Source of the DNA: Mucilaginibacter sp.
Lineage (GTDB): Bacteria > Bacteroidota > Bacteroidia > Sphingobacteriales > Sphingobacteriaceae
NCBI GenBank assembly: GCA_028288315.1
Contig: JAQBNY010000346.1
Location: 1 to 15,348 of the forward strand
DNA length: 15,348 bases
Direction: 5' to 3'
Part shown: one piece after another, positions 6,488-13,930 of the stretch
Numbering within the stretch: position 1 is the stretch's first letter
How the letters are laid out: the number at the start of each line of letters is the position of its first letter
Made by a program: the position numbers and the translations under genes
The notes under the pieces: model-generated
Databases searched by the model: none
Seen by the model: the letters and a program-made list of their open reading frames with translations, nothing else
What the model was told of the DNA's origin: nothing

Positions 6488-7249
6488 ATGGATTATGTGC
6501 TCAAAGAAGAAAACGGTTTTAATTACATCGAAGCTGGTGAGGGTCAAACGCTGTTACTTCTGCATGGTTTAATGGGAGCTTTAAGCAACTGGGAGAAAGT
6601 TGTTGAAGAGTTTAGCCCTAATTACCGTGTTATTTTACCTATACTGCCAATATATGATCTTCCGTTGCTAACTACCGGTGTACGTGCATTATCAAAATAT
6701 ATTCACAAGTTTATAAAATTTAAAAAGTTATCAAACGTAGTATTATTAGGTAATTCATTAGGTGGGCATGTAGGATTAATATATGTATTGGCACACCCGG
6801 GTTATGTTAAGGCATTGGTTTTAACAGGTAGCTCTGGCTTGTATGAAAATGCATTTGGTGGCTCATTCCCCAGAAGAGAAAGTATTGACTTTGTCAGAGA
6901 AAAAGTTCAGTACACTTTTTATGATCCTAATACTGCAACTGACGAATTGGTTAACGAAGTTTATGAAACTATTAATGACAGGCATAAAGTAATACGTATA
7001 TTAGCTATGGCAAAATCTGCAATACGCCATAATATGAAAAAGGATTTGCGTAAAATTACAATGCCGGTATCATTAATATGGGGGCGCGATGATAAAATTA
7101 CTCCGCCAGAGGTTGCAATTGAGTTTAACGAATTGCTGCCTAATGCAGAGTTGCACTGGATAGATAAATGCGGGCATGCACCTATGATGCAGCAACCCGA
7201 AGAATTTAATAAGTATCTTGCTATGTTTTTAAATAAAATTAAAAAATAA
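6488..7249 (+). CDS. Alpha/beta hydrolase
   Basis: A 253-residue alpha/beta-hydrolase-fold protein. The oxyanion-hole region is LLLHGLMG (23-30). The nucleophile elbow is GNSLGGH (88-94; S90). The acid is in WGRDDKITP (198-206, most likely D202). The catalytic His is in DKCGHAPMMQQP (226-237; H230). A lid segment with extra helices spans about 115-180. It is cytoplasmic, with no signal peptide. Substrate cannot be read from the sequence; esterase, thioesterase or a C-C hydrolase (MhpC-like) are all possible. The stop is one base before the start of the CBS-ACT gene, so the two are co-translated. A TATATTTA (6452-6459), one mismatch from the -7 consensus, precedes it by 28 bp and may be its promoter. 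Confidence 0.9.
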   Translation: MDYVLKEENGFNYIEAGEGQTLLLLHGLMGALSNWEKVVEEFSPNYRVILPILPIYDLPLLTTGVRALSKYIHKFIKFKKLSNVVLLGNSLGGHVGLIYVLAHPGYVKALVLTGSSGLYENAFGGSFPRRESIDFVREKVQYTFYDPNTATDELVNEVYETINDRHKVIRILAMAKSAIRHNMKKDLRKITMPVSLIWGRDDKITPPEVAIEFNELLPNAELHWIDKCGHAPMMQQPEEFNKYLAMFLNKIKK

Positions 7250-7250
7250 C

Positions 7251-7913
7251 ATGCTTGCAATTGAGTTAATATCTAACGCAATACCACCGGTACATACTTC
7301 TGATAGTATACAGAAGGTTTATGACCGTATGGTGGAATTTCGTTTAAGGCATTTACCAATTGTGAATGAAGAGCAGTTTCTGGGGTTGCTATCAGAAGAT
7401 GATTTGATAGAGGAAACAGATTATACAGTACCAATTGGATCGCTGGCTTTATCGCTGGTGAACCCTTATGTGCTCGAAGAGCAGCATATATATGATGTTA
7501 TCCGCCTGTTTTATGAGCGCCAGCTAAGTGTGGTGCCGGTGCTAAATACAAAAAAGGAATACTTGGGGCTGATATCTATCAATACCATGAACGAGTATTT
7601 TGCAAAACTAACCTCGGTTGCTAATCCGGGTGGTATTATTGTACTGGAGGTTGATAATAAAAATAATTCGCTGGCGCACATGTCGCAAGTGGTTGAGTCA
7701 GACAATGCACAAGTACTCAGCTCTTATACCCGCACTTTTGCCGATTCAACACGGATGGAGGTGACACTTAAGGTGAACAAGCAGGATATCTCAAACATAA
7801 CTGCAACTTTTTCACGCTACGGCTATGATATTAAGGCCACATTTAATAGTACCGACCATAACGATAACTCTATGGATCGATTTGATTCATTTATGAATTA
7901 TTTGAATTTGTAA
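7251..7913 (+). CDS. CBS-CBS-ACT protein (AcuB-like)
   Basis: A 220-residue cytoplasmic protein. CBS1 covers about 1-55 (AIPPVHTSDSIQKVYDRM, RLRHLPIVNE, FLGLLSEDDL). CBS2 covers about 66-120 (NPYVLEEQHIYDVIRLF, QLSVVPVLN, YLGLISINTM). A C-terminal ACT-like domain follows at about 127-198: the strand GGIIVLEVD, a helix, the strand VLSSYTRT, the strand MEVTLKVN, a helix and YDIKATFN. The order CBS-CBS-ACT is that of AcuB-type proteins. CBS pairs bind adenine nucleotides and ACT domains bind small ligands, so it is probably an energy- or amino-acid-sensing regulatory subunit. Its partner is unknown. The alpha/beta hydrolase one base upstream and nadK downstream are candidates. A short perfect dyad (7914-7928) follows the stop codon. 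Confidence 0.87.
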   Translation: MLAIELISNAIPPVHTSDSIQKVYDRMVEFRLRHLPIVNEEQFLGLLSEDDLIEETDYTVPIGSLALSLVNPYVLEEQHIYDVIRLFYERQLSVVPVLNTKKEYLGLISINTMNEYFAKLTSVANPGGIIVLEVDNKNNSLAHMSQVVESDNAQVLSSYTRTFADSTRMEVTLKVNKQDISNITATFSRYGYDIKATFNSTDHNDNSMDRFDSFMNYLNL

Positions 7914-8071
7914 CTTCTTTTAAAGAAGGCTAAGAATATCATTTAAACTATTTCCCTCTACATATTATTGATAATTACTACCCTAAACAAGGGCTATTGC
8001 TGCGGCATTGCATTATTTGAAACAATACTGCCGTATTTTACATTCAAAAGTTCGATATTCGTCTTTTATAT
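7914..8071. other. Intergenic region between the CBS-ACT gene and nadK
   Basis: A 158-bp spacer. It begins with the palindrome CTTCTTTTAAAGAAG (7914-7928), which could form a 5-7 bp hairpin but has no following T-tract, so it is only a weak terminator candidate. I see no clear TAnnTTTG promoter, small gene or RNA in the rest. Confidence 0.5.
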
Positions 8072-8953
8072 ATGAATATAGCAGTTTACGGTAGGCAATT
8101 TAATGATCCATCGGTGTTTCCATACATCCGCCAGGTATTTGATTCTCTTGTACTGCACAACGTAAATATATACCTGCATCCGCAGCTTAATGAAAAGTTA
8201 CAGGGGAATATAGATACCACAGCGTATAATGTACTGGAGTGCACCCACACCCTTAAAGATTTTATAGACATATTTATTACTATAGGCGGCGATGGTACCT
8301 TACTGGATATGGTAACCCTTATCCGCGATTCGGGTATACCGGTAATTGGTATAAATTTTGGCCGGTTAGGTTTTTTAGCCAGTATTAATAAAAGCGATAT
8401 AGCGGCAGCTATACACGCGGTGGTAAACAAAGAGTTTACAATTGATAGTCGCGAGCTGCTGATTATAGATTCAGAACAAAAATTATTTGGCGACGATAAT
8501 TTTGCGCTGAATGATGTTACCATACATAAGCGTGATGACTCAGCCATGATCACTACGCATGTATCCCTGAATGATGAGTTCCTGAATTCTTACTGGGGCG
8601 ATGGTATTATTATATCTACCTCAACAGGTTCTACAGCTTATTCATTAAGCTGCGGTGGCCCAATCATTTTTCCGCAATCAAACAGCATAGCGCTAACCCC
8701 GGTTGCACCGCATAACTTAAATGTAAGGCCTATAATATTGCCTGATACCAGCACACTATCTTTTGAGGTGGAATGCCGTGGAACCAACTATATTGTATCA
8801 TGTGATAGCCGTACGGTTATTATTGATAAAACCATGAATTTTAGGGTATATAAAGCAGGCTTTCAGCTAAATTTGATCCGTTTAAATAATGAAAGTTACT
8901 TATCAACGTTAAGGAACAAACTATTATGGGGGTTAGATGCCCGTAATTATTAA
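8072..8953 (+). CDS. nadK: NAD kinase
   Basis: A 293-residue NAD kinase that phosphorylates NAD to NADP in the cytosol. The GGDGT motif is at 72-76 (D74 is the catalytic Asp), GINFGRLGFLA at 93-103, and the N147-D148 pair (ALNDVTIHK) falls at the usual NE/ND position. The long signature W175-GDGIIISTSTGSTAY (176-190) with SLSCGGP (191-197) is complete. Length agrees with bacterial enzymes. The downstream porG-like gene begins 9 bp after the stop, so both are probably on one message. No Shine-Dalgarno and no strong promoter box were seen in the preceding 158 bp. Confidence 0.97.
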   Translation: MNIAVYGRQFNDPSVFPYIRQVFDSLVLHNVNIYLHPQLNEKLQGNIDTTAYNVLECTHTLKDFIDIFITIGGDGTLLDMVTLIRDSGIPVIGINFGRLGFLASINKSDIAAAIHAVVNKEFTIDSRELLIIDSEQKLFGDDNFALNDVTIHKRDDSAMITTHVSLNDEFLNSYWGDGIIISTSTGSTAYSLSCGGPIIFPQSNSIALTPVAPHNLNVRPIILPDTSTLSFEVECRGTNYIVSCDSRTVIIDKTMNFRVYKAGFQLNLIRLNNESYLSTLRNKLLWGLDARNY

Positions 8954-8962
8954 ATTTGCTTA

Positions 8963-9754
8963 ATGCCAAAATTTTTAACAGTAATTCTTTTTGTATTTAT
9001 TTCTGTTAGTGCAAATGCACAAACTTGGGAAATTGGCGGCGCTATAGGTGGTGTCGGTTATATAGGCGATTTAAATCCCAGCAATCCTATTAAACTAAGC
9101 GGCGGCTCTGTTGGGATGTTTTTAAAACGTAATTTTAATGGCTACATCTCAGCAAAATTAAACTTTACCTACGGCCAAATCAGTGGTGCCGATAGTACAT
9201 CAAGCAGCCAACAGCTTCGTGAACGCAACTTAAGCTTTGTTGACCCTTTAAAAGAACTAAGCCTTATGGCCGAGTTCAATTTTATGAAGTATATACCCGA
9301 TGTCACAGAAAACAAATACACTCCTTACATTTTTTTAGGGGGCGGTATAACTACATACGCGCCAAGGGCAAACTACAACGGACAGCTGATATCCTTGCGC
9401 AATTTACTTACCGAAGGGCAGGCTAAACCATATAAAAATTATGCTATTGTTATACCCTATGGCGCAGGCTTTAAATATAACATTATGGGTAAGTGGACCG
9501 TTGGTGCCGAATTAGGTTACCGCTATACCAATACCGATTACCTGGATGATGTAAGCGGCGTTTATGCCGATAAAAGCAAACTCCCCAACCAAACATCAGT
9601 TATCTTGTCTGATCGCTCCGGTGAGCGCAGTGGCAATTATATAGGTTCGCCCGGTTCGCAGCGCGGCGATTTTAAACCCCATGATATTTATATGTTTGCA
9701 GGCTTCACAATTTCTTACACTTTTGTAACACCCAGGTGTTATTTTGAGAATTAA
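8963..9754 (+). CDS. porG: PorG-like T9SS outer-membrane protein (DUF6089)
   Basis: A 263-residue protein with a clear Sec signal peptide (residues 1-19, cleavage near ANA/QT). It is followed by an OmpA-like eight-stranded beta-barrel pattern: WEIGGAIGGVGYIGDL, GGSVGMFLKRNF, YISAKLNFTYGQI, LSLMAEFNFM, YTPYIFLGGGITTYAP, AIVIPYGAGFKYNI, TVGAELGYRYTNTDYLDDV and a final IYMFAGFTISYTF. GDLNP near the start and TDYLDDVSG are typical of DUF6089. In Porphyromonas gingivalis, PorG (PG0189) associates with the PorK/PorN ring of the T9SS. As I recall, its gene lies immediately upstream of uppS, omp85/bamA and two ompH genes, the same order as here. That synteny is the main reason for the PorG name. Gap to nadK is 9 bp. 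An 11-bp inverted repeat overlaps the stop codon. Confidence 0.8.
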   Translation: MPKFLTVILFVFISVSANAQTWEIGGAIGGVGYIGDLNPSNPIKLSGGSVGMFLKRNFNGYISAKLNFTYGQISGADSTSSSQQLRERNLSFVDPLKELSLMAEFNFMKYIPDVTENKYTPYIFLGGGITTYAPRANYNGQLISLRNLLTEGQAKPYKNYAIVIPYGAGFKYNIMGKWTVGAELGYRYTNTDYLDDVSGVYADKSKLPNQTSVILSDRSGERSGNYIGSPGSQRGDFKPHDIYMFAGFTISYTFVTPRCYFEN

Positions 9755-9785
9755 ATTCTGCTATTTAAATAAAACAGAATTTAAT
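9750..9785 (+). repeat. Perfect 11-bp inverted repeat over the porG-like stop codon
   Basis: ATTAAATTCTG (9750-9760) is the exact reverse complement of CAGAATTTAAT (9775-9785), with a 14-base loop. The first arm contains the stop codon (9752-9754). The stem is AT-rich and no T-tract follows, so it could be a weak terminator, an mRNA-end stabiliser or a regulator site rather than a classic intrinsic terminator. Confidence 0.7.
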
Positions 9786-9856
9786 CCATCATTTGCAACT
9801 AAAAAAACCAATTTATTTCTTTTTTACAGCATACTAAAATAATGCAAAGTAAGTTT

Positions 9857-9864
9857 TACCTTTG
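9857..9864 (+). promoter_or_regulatory. Promoter -7 element for uppS
   Basis: TACCTTTG is a perfect TAnnTTTG. No good TTTG was found 19-21 bp upstream (the place is occupied by ACTAAAAT-like sequence), so the -33 element is weak. A start near 9869-9872 would give a leader of about 105 bases before uppS, which is long for this window. Confidence 0.5.
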
Positions 9865-9896
9865 TCACCTGAAAAAAATAGCATAAGTTGTTGAAA

Positions 9897-9969
9897 GCTT
9901 TGCTTAAAGGAGGTTTAATTTTAACAAAGCATTGTATTTAATTGCCTTAAAAAAGCAATTAAAACCACC
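9897..9969 (+). promoter_or_regulatory. Structured uppS leader with two hairpins and an out-of-place GGAGG
   Basis: Two stem-loops can be drawn. The first has an outer stem GCTTTG (9897-9902) with CAAAGC (9925-9930), and an inner stem TTAAA (9904-9908) with TTTAA (9914-9918). The loop of this hairpin is GGAGG (9909-9913), a perfect Shine-Dalgarno core that lies 62 bases before the uppS ATG. The second is a perfect 9-bp stem, TTTAATTGC (9937-9945) with GCAATTAAA (9955-9963), 12 bases before the ATG. GGAGGTTTAATT (9909-9920) could instead pair with AATTAAAACCACC (9957-9969) with one mismatch and one bulge. The folds would be mutually exclusive. Structures were drawn by eye, with no energy calculation. 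Confidence 0.4.
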
Positions 9970-9975
9970 AGGAAG

Positions 9976-10716
9976 ATGAGTTATAAGGATCAGATTGATT
10001 TGCGAAAATTGCCCCGCCATGTAGCTGTTATTATGGATGGTAATGGCCGTTGGGCTAAAGGTAAGGGCAAATTAAGAATAATTGGCCACCATAATGGTGT
10101 GCTATCAGTACGTGATGTGGTTGAAGGGGCAGGTGACCTGGGTATTGAATATTTAACCCTGTATACTTTTAGCGCCGAGAACTGGAACAGGCCAACTTTT
10201 GAAGTTAACGCTATTATGGAGCTGCTTATCAGCACTATTAATAAAGAGATAGCAAAGCTTATGAAAAACAATGTGCGCTTAAATGCCATTGGCGATTTGA
10301 ACCAATTGCCTGCAAAATGCCATAATGAATTAAGAAATGCTATTGAAAAAACATCAGTAAACACAGGGCTGGTGCTAACGCTGGCTTTAAGCTACAGTTC
10401 GCGCCGGGAAATTACTCAGGCTGCTATTAACCTGGCTGTTAAGGTGCAAAATGGTGAACTGCAACCTGGCGATATTGATGAAAAAATGTTTGAAGATAAT
10501 TTATATACAGCCGGTATTCCTAACCCCGAATTGTTAATAAGGACAAGTGGCGAATACCGCATAAGTAATTACCTGCTTTGGCAAATAGCATATGCCGAGC
10601 TTTATTTTACATCAAAATTATGGCCCGATTTTAGGCGTGAAGATTTGTATGAAGCTATACTTGATTATCAGAAACGCGAACGCCGTTTTGGGATGATAAG
10701 TGAGCAGGTAAACTAA
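9976..10716 (+). CDS. uppS: Undecaprenyl diphosphate synthase (cis-prenyltransferase)
   Basis: A 246-residue cis-prenyltransferase that condenses isopentenyl diphosphates onto farnesyl diphosphate to make the C55 lipid carrier for peptidoglycan and other envelope glycans. The catalytic motif VAVIMDGNGRWAKGKG (16-31) contains D21 and the R25-W26 pair. FSAENWNRP (65-73), IRTSGEYRISN (188-198) and the tail AELYFTSKLWPDF (207-219) with the RRFG motif (236-239) are complete. Length is normal. The start is preceded by AGGA only two to three bases before the ATG, too close for a normal ribosome site, and by a structured leader. It opens the envelope block uppS-bamA-skp-skp, with 63 bp to bamA. Confidence 0.97.
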   Translation: MSYKDQIDLRKLPRHVAVIMDGNGRWAKGKGKLRIIGHHNGVLSVRDVVEGAGDLGIEYLTLYTFSAENWNRPTFEVNAIMELLISTINKEIAKLMKNNVRLNAIGDLNQLPAKCHNELRNAIEKTSVNTGLVLTLALSYSSRREITQAAINLAVKVQNGELQPGDIDEKMFEDNLYTAGIPNPELLIRTSGEYRISNYLLWQIAYAELYFTSKLWPDFRREDLYEAILDYQKRERRFGMISEQVN

Positions 10717-10779
10717 ATTTTTACTTTTAACACTTTTTAACAACTGTATAAATTATTTTTAGCCCACTAAAATATTCGA

Positions 10780-13332
10780 ATGAATAAAGTTTTTTTTGCT
10801 ATACTTTTCTCTTTTATAAGCGCTGCCGCATTAGCACAAGTGCCTTCGGGTGTACGTGCCCCGCTTACTAAATCTATACCAGCCGATAGTTTAAGCTACC
10901 TTAATCCTAAAGATTATATAATTGGGGGCATATCAATATCCGGGGCAAAATATCTTGATAAAGATGTATTGCTACAGATATCGAAATTAAATAAAGGCGA
11001 TAAAATTAATTTGCCGGGCGAACAAAATGCCAACGTAATTAAAGACCTTTATAAACAAGGCCTTTTTGATGACGTACAGTTAAATGTTACCCGGATAAAC
11101 ATGGATACCATTTACCTGGAGATTGCCGTTGTTGAGCGCCCGCGTTTATCAAGGCTGCACATCACCGGTATTCGTAAAGGCGAAATTGAGGACGTAACCA
11201 AAAAGCTTAGCGATAAAACAGGGAAAATTGTAAACGAAAACTTGCTAAGCACTACTACAGCTATCATTAAAAAACACTTTAATGAAAAAGGTTATCTGAA
11301 CACTACTGTAAATATCAAACAAACAAAAGATCCGGGTGATGCTAACAGCGTTATACTGGACGTTGCCGTTGATAAAAAGAGTAAGGTAATGATCAATAAT
11401 GTTGTTTTTGAGGGTAATAAGGCATTTTCAGAAGCCAAATTGCGTAAATACCTGAAAAAGACCCGCAAGCGCCGTATATATAACATATTTGGTTCTAAAA
11501 AATTCAAGCAGGATAAATACGAAGAAGACAAAGTATCACTTGTTGAAACTATGCAGGGCAAGGGTTATCGTGATGCAGAGATAGTAAGTGATACAGTTAC
11601 CAAACACGATGATAAAACAGTTGATGTTAAGTTAAAAGTATACGAGGGACCTAAATATTACTTCGGTAAAATTACGTTTTCTGGTAATGCTAAGTATCCG
11701 TCAGATATATTAACCAAGATATTACAGATTGAAAAAGGCCAAACTTTTAGTGAAGAAGAACTGAATAAAAGATTATCAGGTCCAACACCAGGTAATGATG
11801 ATGTATCGTCATTGTATTTAAATGACGGTTATTTAACCTTCAACGCTGATCCGGTACAAACAAAAATTTATAATGATACGGTTGATATCGATGTTAGAAT
11901 ATATGAAGGTCCGCAGTATACTATTAACCGCGTACTGCTAAAAGGTAACGATGTTACTAACGATAAAGTTGTATTACGCGAAATTCGCACTAAGCCGGGT
12001 CAAAAGTTCAATAAGGAACTGCTAATACGCAGTGCCCGCGAAATTGGCCAGTTAGGTAACTTTGATGAACAAAAAACCGAGCCAAAGCCAACTAATATTA
12101 ACCCTGCCGACGGTACAGTAGATATTGTTTATAACGTAGTTGAAAAACCTTCAGATCAGATTGAGTTATCAGGTGGTTTTGGTGGTGGGCAGCTGGTGGG
12201 TACACTGGGCTTAACGTTCAACAACTTCTCGTTACGTAACTTGTTTAACTTAAAAGCTTACAAACCATTACCCAAAGGCGATGGTCAAAAACTAAGCTTA
12301 AGAGGCCAGTCAAGCGGCAGAACGTATCAAAACTTCTCGTTTACATTCTCTGAGCCATGGTTAGGTGGTAAAAAACCTATTTACTTTGCGGTATCTGCTT
12401 ACACACAGGGAAGTTCAACCGGGCAGTATTATCCAACATCAAGCCCTTACTATAATAACCTGCGTATTAATGGTGTGGGTGTAACTTTAGGTAAACGTTT
12501 AAACTGGCCCGATAACTACTTCCAGTTAAACTACTCGTTAAACGTTGACCATTATAATTTGGATAACTACCCAGGTTACCTGTTTAATAACGGTACATCA
12601 TACAATATTAAACTAACCCAGGACTTTAGCCGTAACTCAATTGATGCGCCTATCTATCCAACAGCAGGTTCAAATATTAAATTAACGATACAGGGAACAC
12701 CGCCGTACTCGTTGTTTAATAATGTTAACTATAAAATTGCTACTCCGGAAGAACGCTACCACTTTGTTGAGTACTATAAAGTGAAGTTTGATGCTCAATG
12801 GTTCACCAAAATTACCGGTAAGCTGGTATTAATGTCACAAACAAGATTTGGCTATTTAGGAACTTATAACAGCCAGGTTGGCCCATCGCCGTTTGAGCGC
12901 TTTAAGCTGGGTGGTGATGGTATGCAGAGCTACCAGTTTTTACAGGGTACGGATATAATTGGTTTAAGAGGTTATGAAAATTTCTCAATTGTACCTGAAG
13001 GATCAACCCTTAATGCCACAACCAACCAGGGTAGTGCCATTTATGATAAATTTACAATGGAGTTAAGGCACCCGGTTATAGCAAGCCAGTCTGCAACAAT
13101 ATTTTTCCTTGCATTTGCCGAAGGTGGTAATGTGTGGGATAATATAGATAAGGTTAATCCGTTTAACGTTAAACGTTCTGTTGGTGTTGGTGCAAGAATA
13201 TTTTTACCGATATTTGGTTTACTTGGATTGGATTACGGTTATGGGTTTGACGCGATACCGGGCCAGCCAACCGCCAATAAAGGACACTTCCATTTTACAA
13301 TTTCACAAAGTTTAAGCGGAGGATTTAATTAA
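10780..13332 (+). CDS. bamA: Outer-membrane protein assembly factor BamA (Omp85)
   Basis: An 850-residue Omp85 protein that folds and inserts beta-barrels into the outer membrane. The signal peptide is residues 1-19 (cleavage ALA/QV). Five POTRA domains can be placed at about 46-121, 122-201, 202-290, 293-377 and 378-457. Each has the beta-alpha-alpha-beta-beta pattern with an internal G-N or G-Y turn (for example FEGNKAFSEAKL and FSGNAKYPSDIL). The 16-stranded barrel runs from about 460. The conserved loop-6 motif is GLRGYEN (728-734; R730), the L/VRGY signature. The last strand, GHFHFTISQSLSGGFN, ends in FN rather than a bare C-terminal F, a small departure from the usual beta-signal. The following skp gene starts after 16 bp. 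Length and domain order are typical for Bacteroidota. Confidence 0.96.
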   Translation: MNKVFFAILFSFISAAALAQVPSGVRAPLTKSIPADSLSYLNPKDYIIGGISISGAKYLDKDVLLQISKLNKGDKINLPGEQNANVIKDLYKQGLFDDVQLNVTRINMDTIYLEIAVVERPRLSRLHITGIRKGEIEDVTKKLSDKTGKIVNENLLSTTTAIIKKHFNEKGYLNTTVNIKQTKDPGDANSVILDVAVDKKSKVMINNVVFEGNKAFSEAKLRKYLKKTRKRRIYNIFGSKKFKQDKYEEDKVSLVETMQGKGYRDAEIVSDTVTKHDDKTVDVKLKVYEGPKYYFGKITFSGNAKYPSDILTKILQIEKGQTFSEEELNKRLSGPTPGNDDVSSLYLNDGYLTFNADPVQTKIYNDTVDIDVRIYEGPQYTINRVLLKGNDVTNDKVVLREIRTKPGQKFNKELLIRSAREIGQLGNFDEQKTEPKPTNINPADGTVDIVYNVVEKPSDQIELSGGFGGGQLVGTLGLTFNNFSLRNLFNLKAYKPLPKGDGQKLSLRGQSSGRTYQNFSFTFSEPWLGGKKPIYFAVSAYTQGSSTGQYYPTSSPYYNNLRINGVGVTLGKRLNWPDNYFQLNYSLNVDHYNLDNYPGYLFNNGTSYNIKLTQDFSRNSIDAPIYPTAGSNIKLTIQGTPPYSLFNNVNYKIATPEERYHFVEYYKVKFDAQWFTKITGKLVLMSQTRFGYLGTYNSQVGPSPFERFKLGGDGMQSYQFLQGTDIIGLRGYENFSIVPEGSTLNATTNQGSAIYDKFTMELRHPVIASQSATIFFLAFAEGGNVWDNIDKVNPFNVKRSVGVGARIFLPIFGLLGLDYGYGFDAIPGQPTANKGHFHFTISQSLSGGFN

Positions 13333-13348
13333 ATTTGCTAACAGATTT

Positions 13349-13879
13349 ATGAAGAAGACAATATTAATTCTATTTTTTACATTTACAGCTTTTACAGCTG
13401 CATTGGCACAACGTTTTGCTTATGTAGATTCAGATTATATTTTAAAACATATGCCTGAGTATGCATCGTCACAAAAACAACTTGCGTCATTATCAGATCA
13501 ATGGCAAAAGGAAGTAGACGGCCGTTTTCAGGAAATTGATCGTTTATACAAAGCTTATCAGGCCGATCAGGTTTTAATGACAGCCGATATGCGTAAACGT
13601 CGTGAGGCAGAGATTGTTGATAAAGAAAAAGCGGCTAAAGACTTTCAACGTTCTATATTTGGCCCTGATGGAGAGCTTTCAAAAAAGAGCACTGCATTGA
13701 TTAAACCAATACAGGATAGAGTGTCTAAAGCTGTACAGGCAGTTGCCGAGGGTGATAACCTTGACATGATATTTGATAAAAACAGCGAAGTTATTATGCT
13801 ATATGCAAGTCCGCGTTATGATAAAAGTAATGATGTGGTAACACGTTTAGGGCTTAAACCCGGTGTATTTGCCAAATAA
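13349..13879 (+). CDS. Skp/OmpH-family periplasmic chaperone (first copy)
   Basis: A 176-residue OmpH/Skp protein. The signal peptide is residues 1-20 (cleavage ALA/QR). The mature start RFAYVDSDYILKHMPEY is the OmpH hallmark (strand with Y-V-D, then the MPEY helix). A long charged helix, about 40-120 (QKQLASLSDQW, QEIDRLYKAYQADQ, RKRREAEIVDKEKAAKDFQ), would form the coiled-coil arm that holds unfolded outer-membrane proteins. The C-terminal strand-helix (LDMIFDKNSEVIMLYASPRYD) closes the body domain. It follows bamA by 16 bp, consistent with delivering clients to BamA. The C-terminus has a longer charged tail than the second copy, so the two have diverged and may handle different clients. 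Confidence 0.92.
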   Translation: MKKTILILFFTFTAFTAALAQRFAYVDSDYILKHMPEYASSQKQLASLSDQWQKEVDGRFQEIDRLYKAYQADQVLMTADMRKRREAEIVDKEKAAKDFQRSIFGPDGELSKKSTALIKPIQDRVSKAVQAVAEGDNLDMIFDKNSEVIMLYASPRYDKSNDVVTRLGLKPGVFAK

Positions 13880-13930
13880 AATTAAAAATTTAAAATCGAA
13901 CTATTTTTAAACACCAGAGAACAAACAGAA

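Noticed and set aside
7914..7928. Palindrome CTTCTTTTAAAGAAG after the CBS-ACT gene as an intrinsic terminator
   Set aside because: It lacks a downstream T-run and has a short, weak stem. Mentioned only as a possible structure.
8086..8553. 155-codon minus-strand open frame opposite nadK
   Set aside because: It lies wholly inside a complete, motif-bearing gene. Its translation shows no domain pattern.
9990..10364. 124-codon minus-strand open frame opposite uppS
   Set aside because: It is a shadow of a fully conserved enzyme gene, with no recognisable features of its own.
12900..13332. BamA C-terminus as truncated or frameshifted because it ends in GGFN
   Set aside because: The barrel, loop-6 motif and total length are normal and the last strand is intact. 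The few extra residues are a minor variation.
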